A stretch of 17,887 nucleotides of DNA, from the NCBI GenBank assembly GCA_041664965.1, contig JBAYJT010000033.1:1-17887 (forward strand), in the 5' to 3' direction. This stretch comes from JBAYJT01 sp041664965 (GTDB lineage: Bacteria > Pseudomonadota > Gammaproteobacteria > UBA9339). The number at the start of each line of letters is the position of its first letter. The stretch's first letter is position 1. A model generated the notes under the pieces. The model saw only the letters and a list, made by a program, of their open reading frames with translations. It ran no database searches and was not told the origin of the DNA. This document shows positions 7,380 through 14,679 of this stretch, in pieces. Made by a program: the position numbers and the translations under genes.

Positions 7380-8156
7380 TTAAACCCAAATAGCTACAAC
7401 TGCCATCAAGGCCATGCCAGATAGCAGGGATATCATGCCGCAACGGCAAAATATATTATCGGGTTCGGCAATAATATGAACGGCTCCAATATACAAGAAT
7501 GTTCCAGCGGCTAAGGCATTGAAAATTGCTGAAGCTAATAGGGCAGCGTTGTTTTGTAATACATTGCATGCATACATCGCAATAAATATGCCAATTGGCG
7601 TCATACATGCAAATAATATTATCACTTTCAAAACTTGTTTAGAATCTACTGCATAGCGATATAGTTTTATAGCGAGAGCAAAGCTTTCCGAGCCTTTGTG
7701 GGCAAGAACAGCGAAGAAAATTACTGCAGCATCGGCTAAATGTGTATTGATACCAATTGCCGAGCCTTCCAAAATGGAATGTACGCTGAGAAGTAGCGCC
7801 AAAAGATAAGGTGTTGTAGCGCGGTGTTCTACGGAATGTTCTTTTTGTATAAACAAATTGCCATGCTCTAAAACAAAAAGTAGAAAAAACGTTAGCATGA
7901 CAACCAACAATGCAACTGGATAAGCCATATTTGGCAAGGCATTATGAAAACCTTCTAGCGCATCAGGCAGCATATGCAAAAAAGAAGCACTCAAAAAAAC
8001 GCCGCCAGCAAAAGCATCGGCTATAGAAATTAAGTGTTGACGAGTATTCGCCAGGCGTATTGGCAGCAATCCTGCTGTTAGCGCTAGTGCAAAAATAAGC
8101 ACGGCTGCTAATACTTTAGCCATTGTTAGTGAAATAGGAAGGGATATGGCAACCAT
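7380..8156 (-). CDS. ZIP-family divalent metal (zinc) transporter
   Basis: This is an inner-membrane importer of Zn2+ or a related divalent metal. The 258-residue protein has about eight hydrophobic segments. The ZIP signature is present: GGVFLSASFLHMLPDA (51-66) in the second segment, HSILEGSAIG (126-135) in the fourth and HKGSESFA (153-160) in the fifth. The metal-binding His126/Glu130 and His153/Glu157 pairs are visible. A His/Glu-containing loop (EKEHSVEHR type, near 105-111) follows segment three. AAGGAC lies about 7 bases before the ATG at 8156. The gene starts 31 bases after the rsmD stop on the same strand, so co-transcription is likely. I see no clear Zur operator. Metal specificity is inferred from the family. 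Confidence 0.9.
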   Translation of the reverse strand: MVAISLPISLTMAKVLAAVLIFALALTAGLLPIRLANTRQHLISIADAFAGGVFLSASFLHMLPDALEGFHNALPNMAYPVALLVVMLTFFLLFVLEHGNLFIQKEHSVEHRATTPYLLALLLSVHSILEGSAIGINTHLADAAVIFFAVLAHKGSESFALAIKLYRYAVDSKQVLKVIILFACMTPIGIFIAMYACNVLQNNAALLASAIFNALAAGTFLYIGAVHIIAEPDNIFCRCGMISLLSGMALMAVVAIWV

Positions 8157-8187
8157 AATAAAGTCCTTGTTTTGTGATTATAATCCA

Positions 8188-8769
8188 TTATTTTCGCACA
8201 GTTGGTGTGTTTTGGCTACTTCTGACAAGGTGATATCCAACTTGACCGGCTTGCTTGCTTTTCAAAACCTCCCAATTGCTCGAAATGGGTAGAGATTTAA
8301 GTTCTTTTTCTGCTTCAATGTAAATTAAGGCACCGTCTTTTAAATAATTATCTTCGATGAGTTTTTTGCAGCAAAGCTCGATTAATTTTTGGTGATAAGG
8401 TGGATCGAGAAAGATAATATCAAATGGTTCCAACTCATTATTTCTTAAAGGGAAAGATGAGTTTATGCACAGAGCACCAGTTGTATTTAATATGCGCATA
8501 TTTTCTTCTAAGCTTGCAATGACAGAGGGAGATTTGTCTACCATAACCACTTCCTTAGCTCCACGCGATAGCGCCTCAAATCCCAAAACTCCGCTGCCCG
8601 CAAAAGCATCCAAGCAGCGTGCGCCTTGAATGTATGGAGCGAGCCAATTAAATAAAGTTTCGCGCACGCGGTCGGGAGTAGGGCGAAGGTCTGGTAGAGC
8701 AGGGAAGTTTATAATTCGACTTCGCCATTTGCCACCAATAATGCGTACCTGTTCGGTTTTTCTTTGCAT
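8188..8769 (-). CDS. rsmD: 16S rRNA (guanine966-N2)-methyltransferase RsmD
   Basis: RsmD methylates G966 of 16S rRNA during 30S assembly using S-adenosylmethionine. The 193-residue product opens with the typical RIIGGKWRSRIINFP (9-23) and RPTPDRVRETLFNWL (29-43). It has the SAM motif DAFAGSGVLGFEALSRGA (54-71) and the catalytic DPPY (122-125). The ATG at 8769 gives the usual N-terminus MQRKTEQVRIIGG. An upstream in-frame TTG at 8805 would add 12 unrelated residues and has no ribosome site, so it was not used. The gene diverges from rdgB across 48 bases and precedes the ZIP gene. Confidence 0.94.
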   Translation of the reverse strand: MQRKTEQVRIIGGKWRSRIINFPALPDLRPTPDRVRETLFNWLAPYIQGARCLDAFAGSGVLGFEALSRGAKEVVMVDKSPSVIASLEENMRILNTTGALCINSSFPLRNNELEPFDIIFLDPPYHQKLIELCCKKLIEDNYLKDGALIYIEAEKELKSLPISSNWEVLKSKQAGQVGYHLVRSSQNTPTVRK

Positions 8770-8817
8770 ATGCTTTACAATAACGAGCGTTAAGAAAAAA
8801 TGCAATAGGAGTTACTT

Positions 8818-9402
8818 ATGCAAATCGTTCTTGCTACTAATAATCAGGACAAAATCCGCGAGTTCTCGGCTTTAATGAGTGAAAAAGATGTTGCAATTAT
8901 TCCGCAGTCAAAATTTTCAGTTCCAGAAGCCAAGGAAACTGGCAAAACTTTTGTAGAAAACGCTATTTTGAAAGCACGGCATGCGGCGAAATATACCAAT
9001 TTGCCAAGTTTGGCGGATGATTCTGGTTTAGTTGTCGGTGCGTTAAATGGCGCGCCGGGGATAAAATCAGCGCGTTATTCTGGTCCTAAAGCCACCTATG
9101 CCAAAAATATTGCCAAACTTCTTAAAAATTTAGAAGGCATTCCTGAAGACAAAAGAATAGCGCGATTTTATTGTCTTTTAGTATTTTTGCGTCATGAAAA
9201 AGATCCATCTCCTATTATTTGCCAAGGTGTTTGGGAAGGGCGGATTTTATTGGAGCCGCAAGGAGAAAACGGTTTTGGTTATGATTCTATTTTTTATGTG
9301 CCAACTCATGGAGTTTCGGCCGCGGAACTTTTGCCTTCGGTAAAGAATGCTATTAGCCATCGGGGCCAGGCGATTAGGAAAATTATGAATTATAAATTAT
9401 GA
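8818..9402 (+). CDS. rdgB: XTP/dITP pyrophosphatase (RdgB/HAM1 family)
   Basis: This cytoplasmic house-cleaning enzyme hydrolyses dITP, XTP and ITP to monophosphates, keeping deaminated purines out of DNA and RNA. The 194-residue product shows LATNNQDKIREF (5-16), the metal-binding LADDSGLVVGALNGAPGIKSARYSG (65-89), GENGFGYDSIFYVP, and SHRGQAIRKI near the end, the complete family signature. GGAG lies 7 bases before the ATG at 8818. The last residues (MNYKL) and the stop codon come from the ATTCATAATT-type repeat tract at 9381-9414, which has replaced the usual short C-terminal helix. It converges with rlmJ and the two frames overlap by 6 bases inside that tract. Confidence 0.95.
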   Translation: MQIVLATNNQDKIREFSALMSEKDVAIIPQSKFSVPEAKETGKTFVENAILKARHAAKYTNLPSLADDSGLVVGALNGAPGIKSARYSGPKATYAKNIAKLLKNLEGIPEDKRIARFYCLLVFLRHEKDPSPIICQGVWEGRILLEPQGENGFGYDSIFYVPTHGVSAAELLPSVKNAISHRGQAIRKIMNYKL

Positions 9403-9414
9403 ATTATGAATGAA
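9381..9414. repeat. ATTCATAATT-type tract at convergent gene ends
   Basis: Tandem units of AATTATGAATT/TATAAATTATG type fill 9381-9414. It is the same sequence as the terminal tracts of the composite elements at 7195-7375 and 15702-15885, but without a core. It supplies the stop codons of both rdgB (plus) and rlmJ (minus). Confidence 0.8.
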
Positions 9415-10266
9415 AGAAGATGTGCTATATCCACAGTTATTCCGCGCCAACGCAGCGTTTAGCCAATTTAGTAATGGCTGTAAATCTTCTTCAAATTTCC
9501 ACGGCGAGTTAATGATAGCCAAACCACAGCGGGTTAGCTTAGAATTTTCTTGCAGCGTATCAACGGAAAACTCGCTTACTAAGATATTTTTAAAATTCAA
9601 ATTTTCCAGTTCGCTATAAAATTCCTGTATTTTGAGTAGGTCTTTTATTGGATACCAAATGGCATAAACTCCAGTTGGAAATTTTTGTTTAGCCGTTTTT
9701 AAAGCTGCGATTATATTTTCGAATTCATTGATATCTTCAAAAGCGGGATCGATCAAAATCAAGCCACGTCCTTCTTTGGGAGGTAAAAAAGCTTTGAGAC
9801 TTTGATAGCCGTTGCTGTGATGCACGGCTATTTGTTTCTTTTGGGCGAATTCAATACGCAATAATTCTACGTCGTCCTTGTTTAATTCAACTAAGACTAG
9901 TCTATCTTGTTGGCGCATTAAAGTTTGAAGAATAAGCGGTGAGCCAGGATAATATTTGAGTTGAGCGTCTTTGTTATAAGAATGGACAATGCGAAGATAG
10001 TTCTTAAGGGCCTTTTCGGCGTTTTTGCTTGTAGGAATTTTAAGTTCTGATTCTGTTTTGTTATATAAAACACTAATGCCGCTTATATATTCGCTGGTTT
10101 TGCTCGCTAATTCCGACGTTAAATCGTAACGTCCAATGCCGGCGTGCGTATCTAGATAGCAAATTGCTTTATCTTTTTTGCTTAAAGCTTCTGAGAGCAT
10201 AACTAAGATGCAGTGTTTAAAAACATCTGCAAAATTGCCAGCGTGGTAGATGTGGTGATATTGCAT
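9397..10266 (-). CDS. rlmJ: 23S rRNA (adenine2030-N6)-methyltransferase RlmJ
   Basis: RlmJ methylates A2030 of 23S rRNA. The 289-residue product matches the family along its length: HIYHAGNFADVFKHCIL (5-21), YLDTHAGIGRYDL (37-49, SAM motif I), PGSPLIL (107-113), RGLILIDPAFED (167-178), GVYAIWYPI and CGLAIINSPWKFEEDL. One feature is odd. The catalytic motif, normally DPPY or DPPF in N6-adenine methyltransferases, reads DPAF (173-176) here. The C-terminal SFIHNS is encoded by the repeat tract at 9381-9414 and replaces the usual short end. The gene starts 4 bases after higA on the same strand, so it is probably translated from the higBA transcript at least in part. No strong ribosome binding site is visible. 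Confidence 0.92.
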   Translation of the reverse strand: MQYHHIYHAGNFADVFKHCILVMLSEALSKKDKAICYLDTHAGIGRYDLTSELASKTSEYISGISVLYNKTESELKIPTSKNAEKALKNYLRIVHSYNKDAQLKYYPGSPLILQTLMRQQDRLVLVELNKDDVELLRIEFAQKKQIAVHHSNGYQSLKAFLPPKEGRGLILIDPAFEDINEFENIIAALKTAKQKFPTGVYAIWYPIKDLLKIQEFYSELENLNFKNILVSEFSVDTLQENSKLTRCGLAIINSPWKFEEDLQPLLNWLNAALARNNCGYSTSSFIHNS

Positions 10267-10270
10267 AGCA

Positions 10271-10552
10271 TCACACCAGGTTTAATTCCACTTTTTTGTT
10301 TAAGGCGTTGGCTAATCTGGTCAATGTTTTTAGAGTTATACTAGTGTTAGTTGCATTTAATAATCTATCTAGAGAGGCACGACTGGTATGCATTTTTTTA
10401 GCTATGGCTGATTTTGTACAGTTCTGTTTTTCAAGCTCTTTATGAATTTGATATGATAGAACTCTCTTGATGGCAACAGCTTTTGTTTCAGTTAAGAGAT
10501 TTTCTTCTTTTAAAAAATCTTCAAAATTACTACCAATATTTTTTTTACTCAT
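10271..10552 (-). CDS. higA: HigA-type antitoxin (XRE-like helix-turn-helix)
   Basis: The 93-residue protein contains a helix-turn-helix (about 45-80): LEKQNCTKSAIAKKMHTSRASLDRLLN, then ITLKTLTRLANALNKKVELNLV. This is the pattern of the antitoxins paired with Gp49/HigB-like toxins. It should bind and neutralise the toxin and repress the shared promoter. The start overlaps the end of the toxin gene by 8 bases, and the toxin-first order is typical of HigBA rather than most other modules. The gene is followed 4 bases later by rlmJ. The symbol names the type only; the exact orthologue is not known. Confidence 0.85.
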   Translation of the reverse strand: MSKKNIGSNFEDFLKEENLLTETKAVAIKRVLSYQIHKELEKQNCTKSAIAKKMHTSRASLDRLLNATNTSITLKTLTRLANALNKKVELNLV

Positions 10553-10901
10553 GTTCGAACTCTTTTTTTCTGTGCAACGCTAGTCGTATTTCATTCTGTG
10601 GAATTTTCTGATTCTTTTTAACAAATCCATGTACTAAAATCATATTATCTTCATGTGTGAAAAATATTATCCTAGCGATGCGATTGTTTTGTAAACTCGA
10701 CCTTATTTCCCATAAACCATTACCTAAGTTTTTAACCAGTGGCATGCCTAAGGGCCAACCGAATTGAACTGTTTGTATGTCTTCTCCTAACGATCTCTTG
10801 TCTTCTTTACTTAAGCTTTGAATCCATTCTCTGACTGGTTCATTTCCAGTATTAGAACGAAAAAACACAGCTTCCAATTTAGGCTGATGAATCACTTTCA
10901 T
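10545..10901 (-). CDS. higB: HigB/Gp49-like (RelE superfamily) toxin
   Basis: The 118-residue product fits the phage-derived Gp49-like/DUF891 group of mRNA-cleaving toxins. It has GNEPVREWIQSLSKEDKRSLGEDI (19-42), QFGWPLGMPLVKNLGNGLWEIRSSL, RIARIIFF, LVHGFVKKNQKIPQNEIRLALHR. Members usually cleave mRNA in translating ribosomes when antitoxin is lost. The ATG at 10901 is chosen because GGAGG lies 8 bases upstream and family homology begins there. The frame stays open to 11012, but that upstream part crosses the promoter and is unrelated. All blocks seem intact, so the pair is probably functional. A candidate operator lies at 10953-10965. Confidence 0.88.
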   Translation of the reverse strand: MKVIHQPKLEAVFFRSNTGNEPVREWIQSLSKEDKRSLGEDIQTVQFGWPLGMPLVKNLGNGLWEIRSSLQNNRIARIIFFTHEDNMILVHGFVKKNQKIPQNEIRLALHRKKEFEHE

Positions 10902-10952
10902 TATGCTAACCTCCATACTGTACCAAAAAAGATACGATAGATCAATTAATAT

Positions 10953-10965
10953 ATTGCACTGCAAT
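10953..10965 (-). promoter_or_regulatory. candidate operator for higBA
   Basis: ATTGCA-C-TGCAAT is a perfect 13-bp inverted repeat centred 58 bases upstream of the toxin start. Just upstream of it on the minus strand is TTGTAC, which could serve as a -35 with a poor -10 (TAATTG) 17 bases on. A second option is TTGATC, 17 bases, TACAGT nearer the gene. Autoregulation through such a palindrome is usual for HigBA modules, but binding here is inference. Confidence 0.4.
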
Positions 10966-11003
10966 GTACAACGAAAAATATTTTTGGCAATACCGTGTTT
11001 TTT

Positions 11004-11114
11004 AAAAAACATGTCTATATGTTTTCTTTTAAAATCAATGAGTTACATTTTAAAATGTTGGTTTGCCTATTTCTGGTTCACAATTCATCATTCATCATTC
11101 ATAATTCACCATTC
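11004..11114 (+). repeat. composite repeat element, one-sided copy
   Basis: The conserved core begins at 11004 (AAAAAACATGTCTATATG, then TTTTCTTTTAAAATCAATGAGTTA). A variable part follows, then a right tract of tandem ATTCATCATTC units at 11082-11114. No left inverted tract is seen; the left side runs into the higBA promoter region. It separates the minus-strand toxin-antitoxin operon from plus-strand yhhQ. Confidence 0.75.
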
Positions 11115-11143
11115 TTTTTGAGAGTTTCTTAGCGGAAAACAGT

Positions 11144-11866
11144 ATGCATCAACATAAATTTGTACAAAACCCACAGAGCCTAGTTTTACGGCACAACTTC
11201 AAATTTTACACGCCGATTGCGATGCTGTTTGTGACTTGTTTGCTATCGGCTAACATAGTTGTGCAGAAGGTTGTTCCGATTGGAAATTTGTTTACATTGA
11301 CTCCGGGGGATTTTATTTTCCCATTGGTTTACATTATGGACGGTATATTGACGGAGGTTTATGGCTATGCGGCCAGTCGGCGCGTGATTTGGATGGCACT
11401 TTTTTGTAATATATTTTTATTTTTTGTGATTTACTTTGCGATTTTACTTCCGCCAGTCCCGTTTTGGCATGATCAACAAAGTTTTGTGACAGTTTTGGGC
11501 CGCACGCAGCAAATTATTTTAGCGTCTTTTATTGCTTTTCTTTTTGGCGAATTCATTAATGCTTATGTTTTAGCTAAGCTCAAAGTTATGTGGTCTGGGA
11601 AGGTTCTTTGGGTCCGGGTTTTAGCGGCTTTAATAATTGGACAGGGCTTAGATACCTTGGTTTTTAGTGTTCTTGCTTTTTATGGAGCTTTGTCATGGCA
11701 CGAGCTTTTCTCTCTAATGCTTGCTGTATTTTTGTTTAAGATTTTTTATCAGGTTGTACTATTGCCATTGATTTACTTAATAGTCCGCTTTCTTAAAAAA
11801 CATGAGGGAGTGGATATTTACGACCGCAAGACTAATTTTAATCCATTTAAGCTAGGCTGGAGCTAG
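11144..11866 (+). CDS. yhhQ: queuosine precursor transporter (YhhQ/VUT family)
   Basis: This is an inner-membrane carrier of the ECF-like YhhQ (PF02592) family, which takes up preQ0/preQ1 or queuine-type bases for tRNA wobble modification. The 240-residue protein has about six hydrophobic segments and the family landmarks FPLVYIMDGILTEVYGYAASRRVIW, FLFGEFINAYVLAKLKV and ALIIGQGLDTLVFSVLAF. Residues after 215 form a charged cytoplasmic tail. AGCGGA lies about 8 bases before the ATG at 11144. It heads a tight cluster: thiL starts 3 bases after its stop. No queuosine synthesis genes are in the window, so salvage rather than synthesis is possible but not shown. Confidence 0.9.
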   Translation: MHQHKFVQNPQSLVLRHNFKFYTPIAMLFVTCLLSANIVVQKVVPIGNLFTLTPGDFIFPLVYIMDGILTEVYGYAASRRVIWMALFCNIFLFFVIYFAILLPPVPFWHDQQSFVTVLGRTQQIILASFIAFLFGEFINAYVLAKLKVMWSGKVLWVRVLAALIIGQGLDTLVFSVLAFYGALSWHELFSLMLAVFLFKIFYQVVLLPLIYLIVRFLKKHEGVDIYDRKTNFNPFKLGWS

Positions 11867-11869
11867 AAA

Positions 11870-12991
11870 ATGCTTAGCGAAGCGGAAATTATTAATTTTT
11901 TAAAACAGCAATTCGCTTCTTCTAACGAGGGAATTTTAGGGATTGGTGATGACGCTGCTGTGTTACCGCTAAGTAGTGAACAAGCTTTAGTAATCAGTAA
12001 GGATGTCTTAGCCGAAAACGTTCACTTTCGTTTAAATTATTTTTCTCCCGAAGCTTTGGCGCATAAGGCACTGCATAGCAATTTTAGTGATTTAGCTGCC
12101 ATGGGCGTGAAGCCGCATTTTGTGATGTTGGGTATATCTATTCCGCCGCATTTAGACGCTATTTGGACTAAAAATTTTCTTGCGGCATTTGCGGAAGTTT
12201 GTAAAGAAAATAATGTAATTTTGATAGGCGGCGACACAACTGCCGCGGCAAGCGAGCTGTTTCTTAGTATTACTGTTTTTGGTTTTTCTCCTCCAAAATT
12301 TATTAAATATCGTTCTGGCGCCAAAGTTGGCGATTTAATTTGTGTAACTGGTAATTTAGGCAGTTCTTATCTAGGTTTGTTAGCTTTAGAAAAAGATGTG
12401 GCTGGCTTGGAAGATTACAAAAACAAACAACTTTTTCCACAAGCTAGAATTTCTGAAGGTCTTTTTTTAGGACAATATAATTCCTCTTCTTCAACTCTGC
12501 ATTCATCATTCATAATTCATAATTCATCATTATTTCCCATACATTCCATGATGGATCTTTCGGATGGGCTTTTTATTGATTTACAACGACTGTGTGAGGC
12601 TTCTAAGGTGGGTGCGGTTTTGCAGATTGATAAAATTCCCATAGTTTCAGATTTTGAAAAAGCTGCTCAACTTTTGGGTGTTGATCCAATTCAAGCTAAA
12701 CTAGGCGGTGGTGAAGATTATGAATTACTCTTTACCGTTGATCCCGAAATTTTCTCTGATTTACGAGCTAAATTTCAACAACAATTTCAGTTCGATATTT
12801 ATCCTGTTGGCCAGATAGTTGCGGGTTCTGGCGTGCGCTTAGAGCAAAATGGAGAGTCAATGAATATTGCTGTGCAGGTTTTTGAGCAGTTTTTTCTTTC
12901 AATTTCAGCCGTTCTGCTGGATAATATCGGCCGATTTCTTTTGGGCATACGCCCGCTAACGTTCCAAATAAAAAAATCTGAGGTATTTTAA
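11870..12991 (+). CDS. thiL: thiamine-monophosphate kinase ThiL with in-frame repeat insertion
   Basis: ThiL makes thiamine diphosphate from thiamine monophosphate and ATP. The 373-residue protein (family about 320-330) has GIGDDAAVL (24-32), the metal-binding ISKDVLAENVHFRLNY (42-57), ALHSNFSDLAAMGVKPHFVML (67-87), LIGGDTTAA (118-126), MMDLSDGLFIDLQRL (227-241) and GGGEDYELLFTV (279-290). Two parts do not belong to the family. Residues 203-224 (YNSSSSTLHSSFIIHNSSLFPI) come from a repeat tract lying just before the conserved MMDLSDGL motif. Residues 343-373 follow the normal end near VQVFEQF. GGAG lies 7 bases before the ATG. The stop shares one base with the eno start (TAATG). Catalytic motifs are intact, so activity is plausible. 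Confidence 0.93.
   Translation: MLSEAEIINFLKQQFASSNEGILGIGDDAAVLPLSSEQALVISKDVLAENVHFRLNYFSPEALAHKALHSNFSDLAAMGVKPHFVMLGISIPPHLDAIWTKNFLAAFAEVCKENNVILIGGDTTAAASELFLSITVFGFSPPKFIKYRSGAKVGDLICVTGNLGSSYLGLLALEKDVAGLEDYKNKQLFPQARISEGLFLGQYNSSSSTLHSSFIIHNSSLFPIHSMMDLSDGLFIDLQRLCEASKVGAVLQIDKIPIVSDFEKAAQLLGVDPIQAKLGGGEDYELLFTVDPEIFSDLRAKFQQQFQFDIYPVGQIVAGSGVRLEQNGESMNIAVQVFEQFFLSISAVLLDNIGRFLLGIRPLTFQIKKSEVF
12501..12532. repeat. ATTCATCATT-type tract inside thiL
   Basis: Tandem units ATTCATCATT, CATAATTCAT and AATTCATCAT are the same as those at 11082-11114 and 15836-15882. The tract keeps the thiL frame open and encodes HSSFIIHNSSL. The inserted stretch relative to the family is roughly 12476-12541. 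Confidence 0.85.
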
Positions 12992-14283
12992 TGGCTACTA
13001 CTATCATTTCTGACATCATAGGGCGCGAAATTTTAGATTCGCGCGGTAATCCAACTGTTGAAGCGGAAGTTATACTCTCTAATGGCGTAAGAGGCTTGGC
13101 ATGCGTGCCATCCGGTGCTTCTACTGGTTCACGCGAAGCTTTAGAGCTACGCGACGAAGATCCAAAGCGCTATTTGGGTAAAGGTGTTTTGAAAGCTGTT
13201 GCTAATGTAAACGGACCACTACGCGATGCGCTATTAGGAGCTGATCCAACACAGCAAACTGAACTAGACAACATCATGATTAAATTAGATGGCACAGAAA
13301 ATAAAAGCAAATTTGGTGCCAATGCTATTTTAGCTGTTTCTATGGCTATTGCCAGGGCAGCTGCTAACGATGCTGGCTTGCCGCTTTATCGCTATTTGGG
13401 TGGTGAAGGTCCATTTGTTCTACCTGTTCCAATGATGAATGTTATCAACGGTGGAGCACATGCTGACAATAATCTCGATATTCAAGAATTTATGATTTTA
13501 CCAGTTGGCGCGCCAACGTTTGCCGAAGCTATCCGCTACGGTGCTGAAGTTTTTCATACCTTGAAAAAAGTTTTGAAAAAACGTGGTTTAAGCGTTTCCG
13601 TAGGCGATGAAGGTGGTTTTGCTCCAAACGTCAAATCCAATGAAGAAGCTTTGCAGTTTATTATCGAAGCTATTGAAACCGCTGGTTATAAAGTAGGTAA
13701 AGATATTTGTTTAGGTTTAGATGCTGCAGCTTCGGAATTCTACGAAGATGGTTTGTATAATCTAAAATCCGAGGGCAAAAAGCTTACTCCAGCCGAATTA
13801 GTTGAATATTGGGCCAAATGGGTTGAGAAATATCCAGCTTTAATCACTATTGAAGACGGTTTTGCCGAAGGTGATTGGGAAGGTTGGAAATTAATGACGG
13901 AAAAACTTGGCGATAAGATCCAAATCGTTGGCGATGACTTGTTTGTAACCAATACCAAGATTTTCAAGAAAGGTATTGAAAATCATATAGCTAATGCTAT
14001 TTTGATTAAACTTAACCAAATTGGAACTATAACTGAGACTTTACAGGCAATAGATATGGCTAAGAAAGCCAATTACGCTTCAGTCATTTCGCATCGTTCT
14101 GGTGAAACAGAAGATACGACTATTGCAGATTTGGTTGTTGCGACGGGAGTTGGTCAAATCAAGACTGGTTCTCTCTGCCGTACCGATCGCGTAGCGAAAT
14201 ACAATCAGATTATTCGTATCGAAGCTGCGATGCAGAATAATGCGAAGTATGCTGGAAGAAAATCTTTTCCTAGAATGAAATAA
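12991..14283 (+). CDS. eno: enolase
   Basis: Enolase interconverts 2-phosphoglycerate and phosphoenolpyruvate in glycolysis. The 430-residue product is full length. It carries SGASTGSREALELRD (41-55), the signature MMNVINGGAHADNNLDIQEFMILP, GDEGGFAPN with the catalytic Glu, LGLDAAASEFY with a Mg-binding Asp, ITIEDGFAEGDWEGW, GDDLFVTN, ILIKLNQIGT with the catalytic Lys, and SHRSGETEDTTIADL. GAGG lies 9 bases before the ATG, inside the 3' end of thiL. With ftsB 3 bases downstream it shows the gammaproteobacterial eno-ftsB arrangement. Confidence 0.98.
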   Translation: MATTIISDIIGREILDSRGNPTVEAEVILSNGVRGLACVPSGASTGSREALELRDEDPKRYLGKGVLKAVANVNGPLRDALLGADPTQQTELDNIMIKLDGTENKSKFGANAILAVSMAIARAAANDAGLPLYRYLGGEGPFVLPVPMMNVINGGAHADNNLDIQEFMILPVGAPTFAEAIRYGAEVFHTLKKVLKKRGLSVSVGDEGGFAPNVKSNEEALQFIIEAIETAGYKVGKDICLGLDAAASEFYEDGLYNLKSEGKKLTPAELVEYWAKWVEKYPALITIEDGFAEGDWEGWKLMTEKLGDKIQIVGDDLFVTNTKIFKKGIENHIANAILIKLNQIGTITETLQAIDMAKKANYASVISHRSGETEDTTIADLVVATGVGQIKTGSLCRTDRVAKYNQIIRIEAAMQNNAKYAGRKSFPRMK

Positions 14284-14286
14284 TGC

Positions 14287-14601
14287 ATGAAAAAAACCGT
14301 TCTAAAAATTTTAACGTTTTTTTTAGTAGGGGTTTTGGTATTGTTTCAATATCGGCTTTGGTTCGCCAAGGATGGCGTAGCCGGAGCTTGGCGTTTGCGC
14401 CATCTTATTTCTGAGCAAAACAAATCTAATCAAGATTGGCAATCTAAAAACAACCATTTACGGGCTGAAATTCAAAATCTTAAACAAGGTGGCGAAGCCA
14501 TTGAAGCGCACGCTCGTGATGATATTGGCATGATTAAACAAGGTGAAGTTTTTTATCGTACGGTTGTGATGGAAAAGCCCGGTATTGCTAAAAAACCTTG
14601 A
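14287..14601 (+). CDS. ftsB: cell division protein FtsB
   Basis: FtsB is a small bitopic divisome protein that forms the FtsQLB complex and helps activate septal peptidoglycan synthesis. The 104-residue protein has a short cytoplasmic N-terminus, one membrane helix (about 6-22), then the family motif QYRLWFAKDGVAGAWRL (21-37), a coiled coil (about 40-72, with EQNKSNQDWQSKNNHLRAEIQNL), and the conserved IEAHARDDIGMIKQGEVFYR (72-91) ending in the DL/DI..I..GE.F pattern. It lies 3 bases after eno, as in many gammaproteobacteria. Confidence 0.93.
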   Translation: MKKTVLKILTFFLVGVLVLFQYRLWFAKDGVAGAWRLRHLISEQNKSNQDWQSKNNHLRAEIQNLKQGGEAIEAHARDDIGMIKQGEVFYRTVVMEKPGIAKKP

Positions 14602-14679
14602 TTGAAGTAAGATCCAGACTAGGAGGATCTGGTAATACCTCTAATATCAAAACTCTTGCACTAAAATTCAATTCATTCT

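Noticed and set aside
10903..11121. Plus-strand open frame upstream of yhhQ
   Set aside because: Its C-terminus is only translated repeat (HHSSFIIHHS type) and it runs antisense through the toxin promoter; no ribosome binding site.
14610..14630. Hairpin AGATCC...GGATCT after ftsB as terminator, or its AGGAGG as a ribosome site
   Set aside because: The stem is only 6 bp with no T-run, and no start codon lies at a usable distance after AGGAGG.
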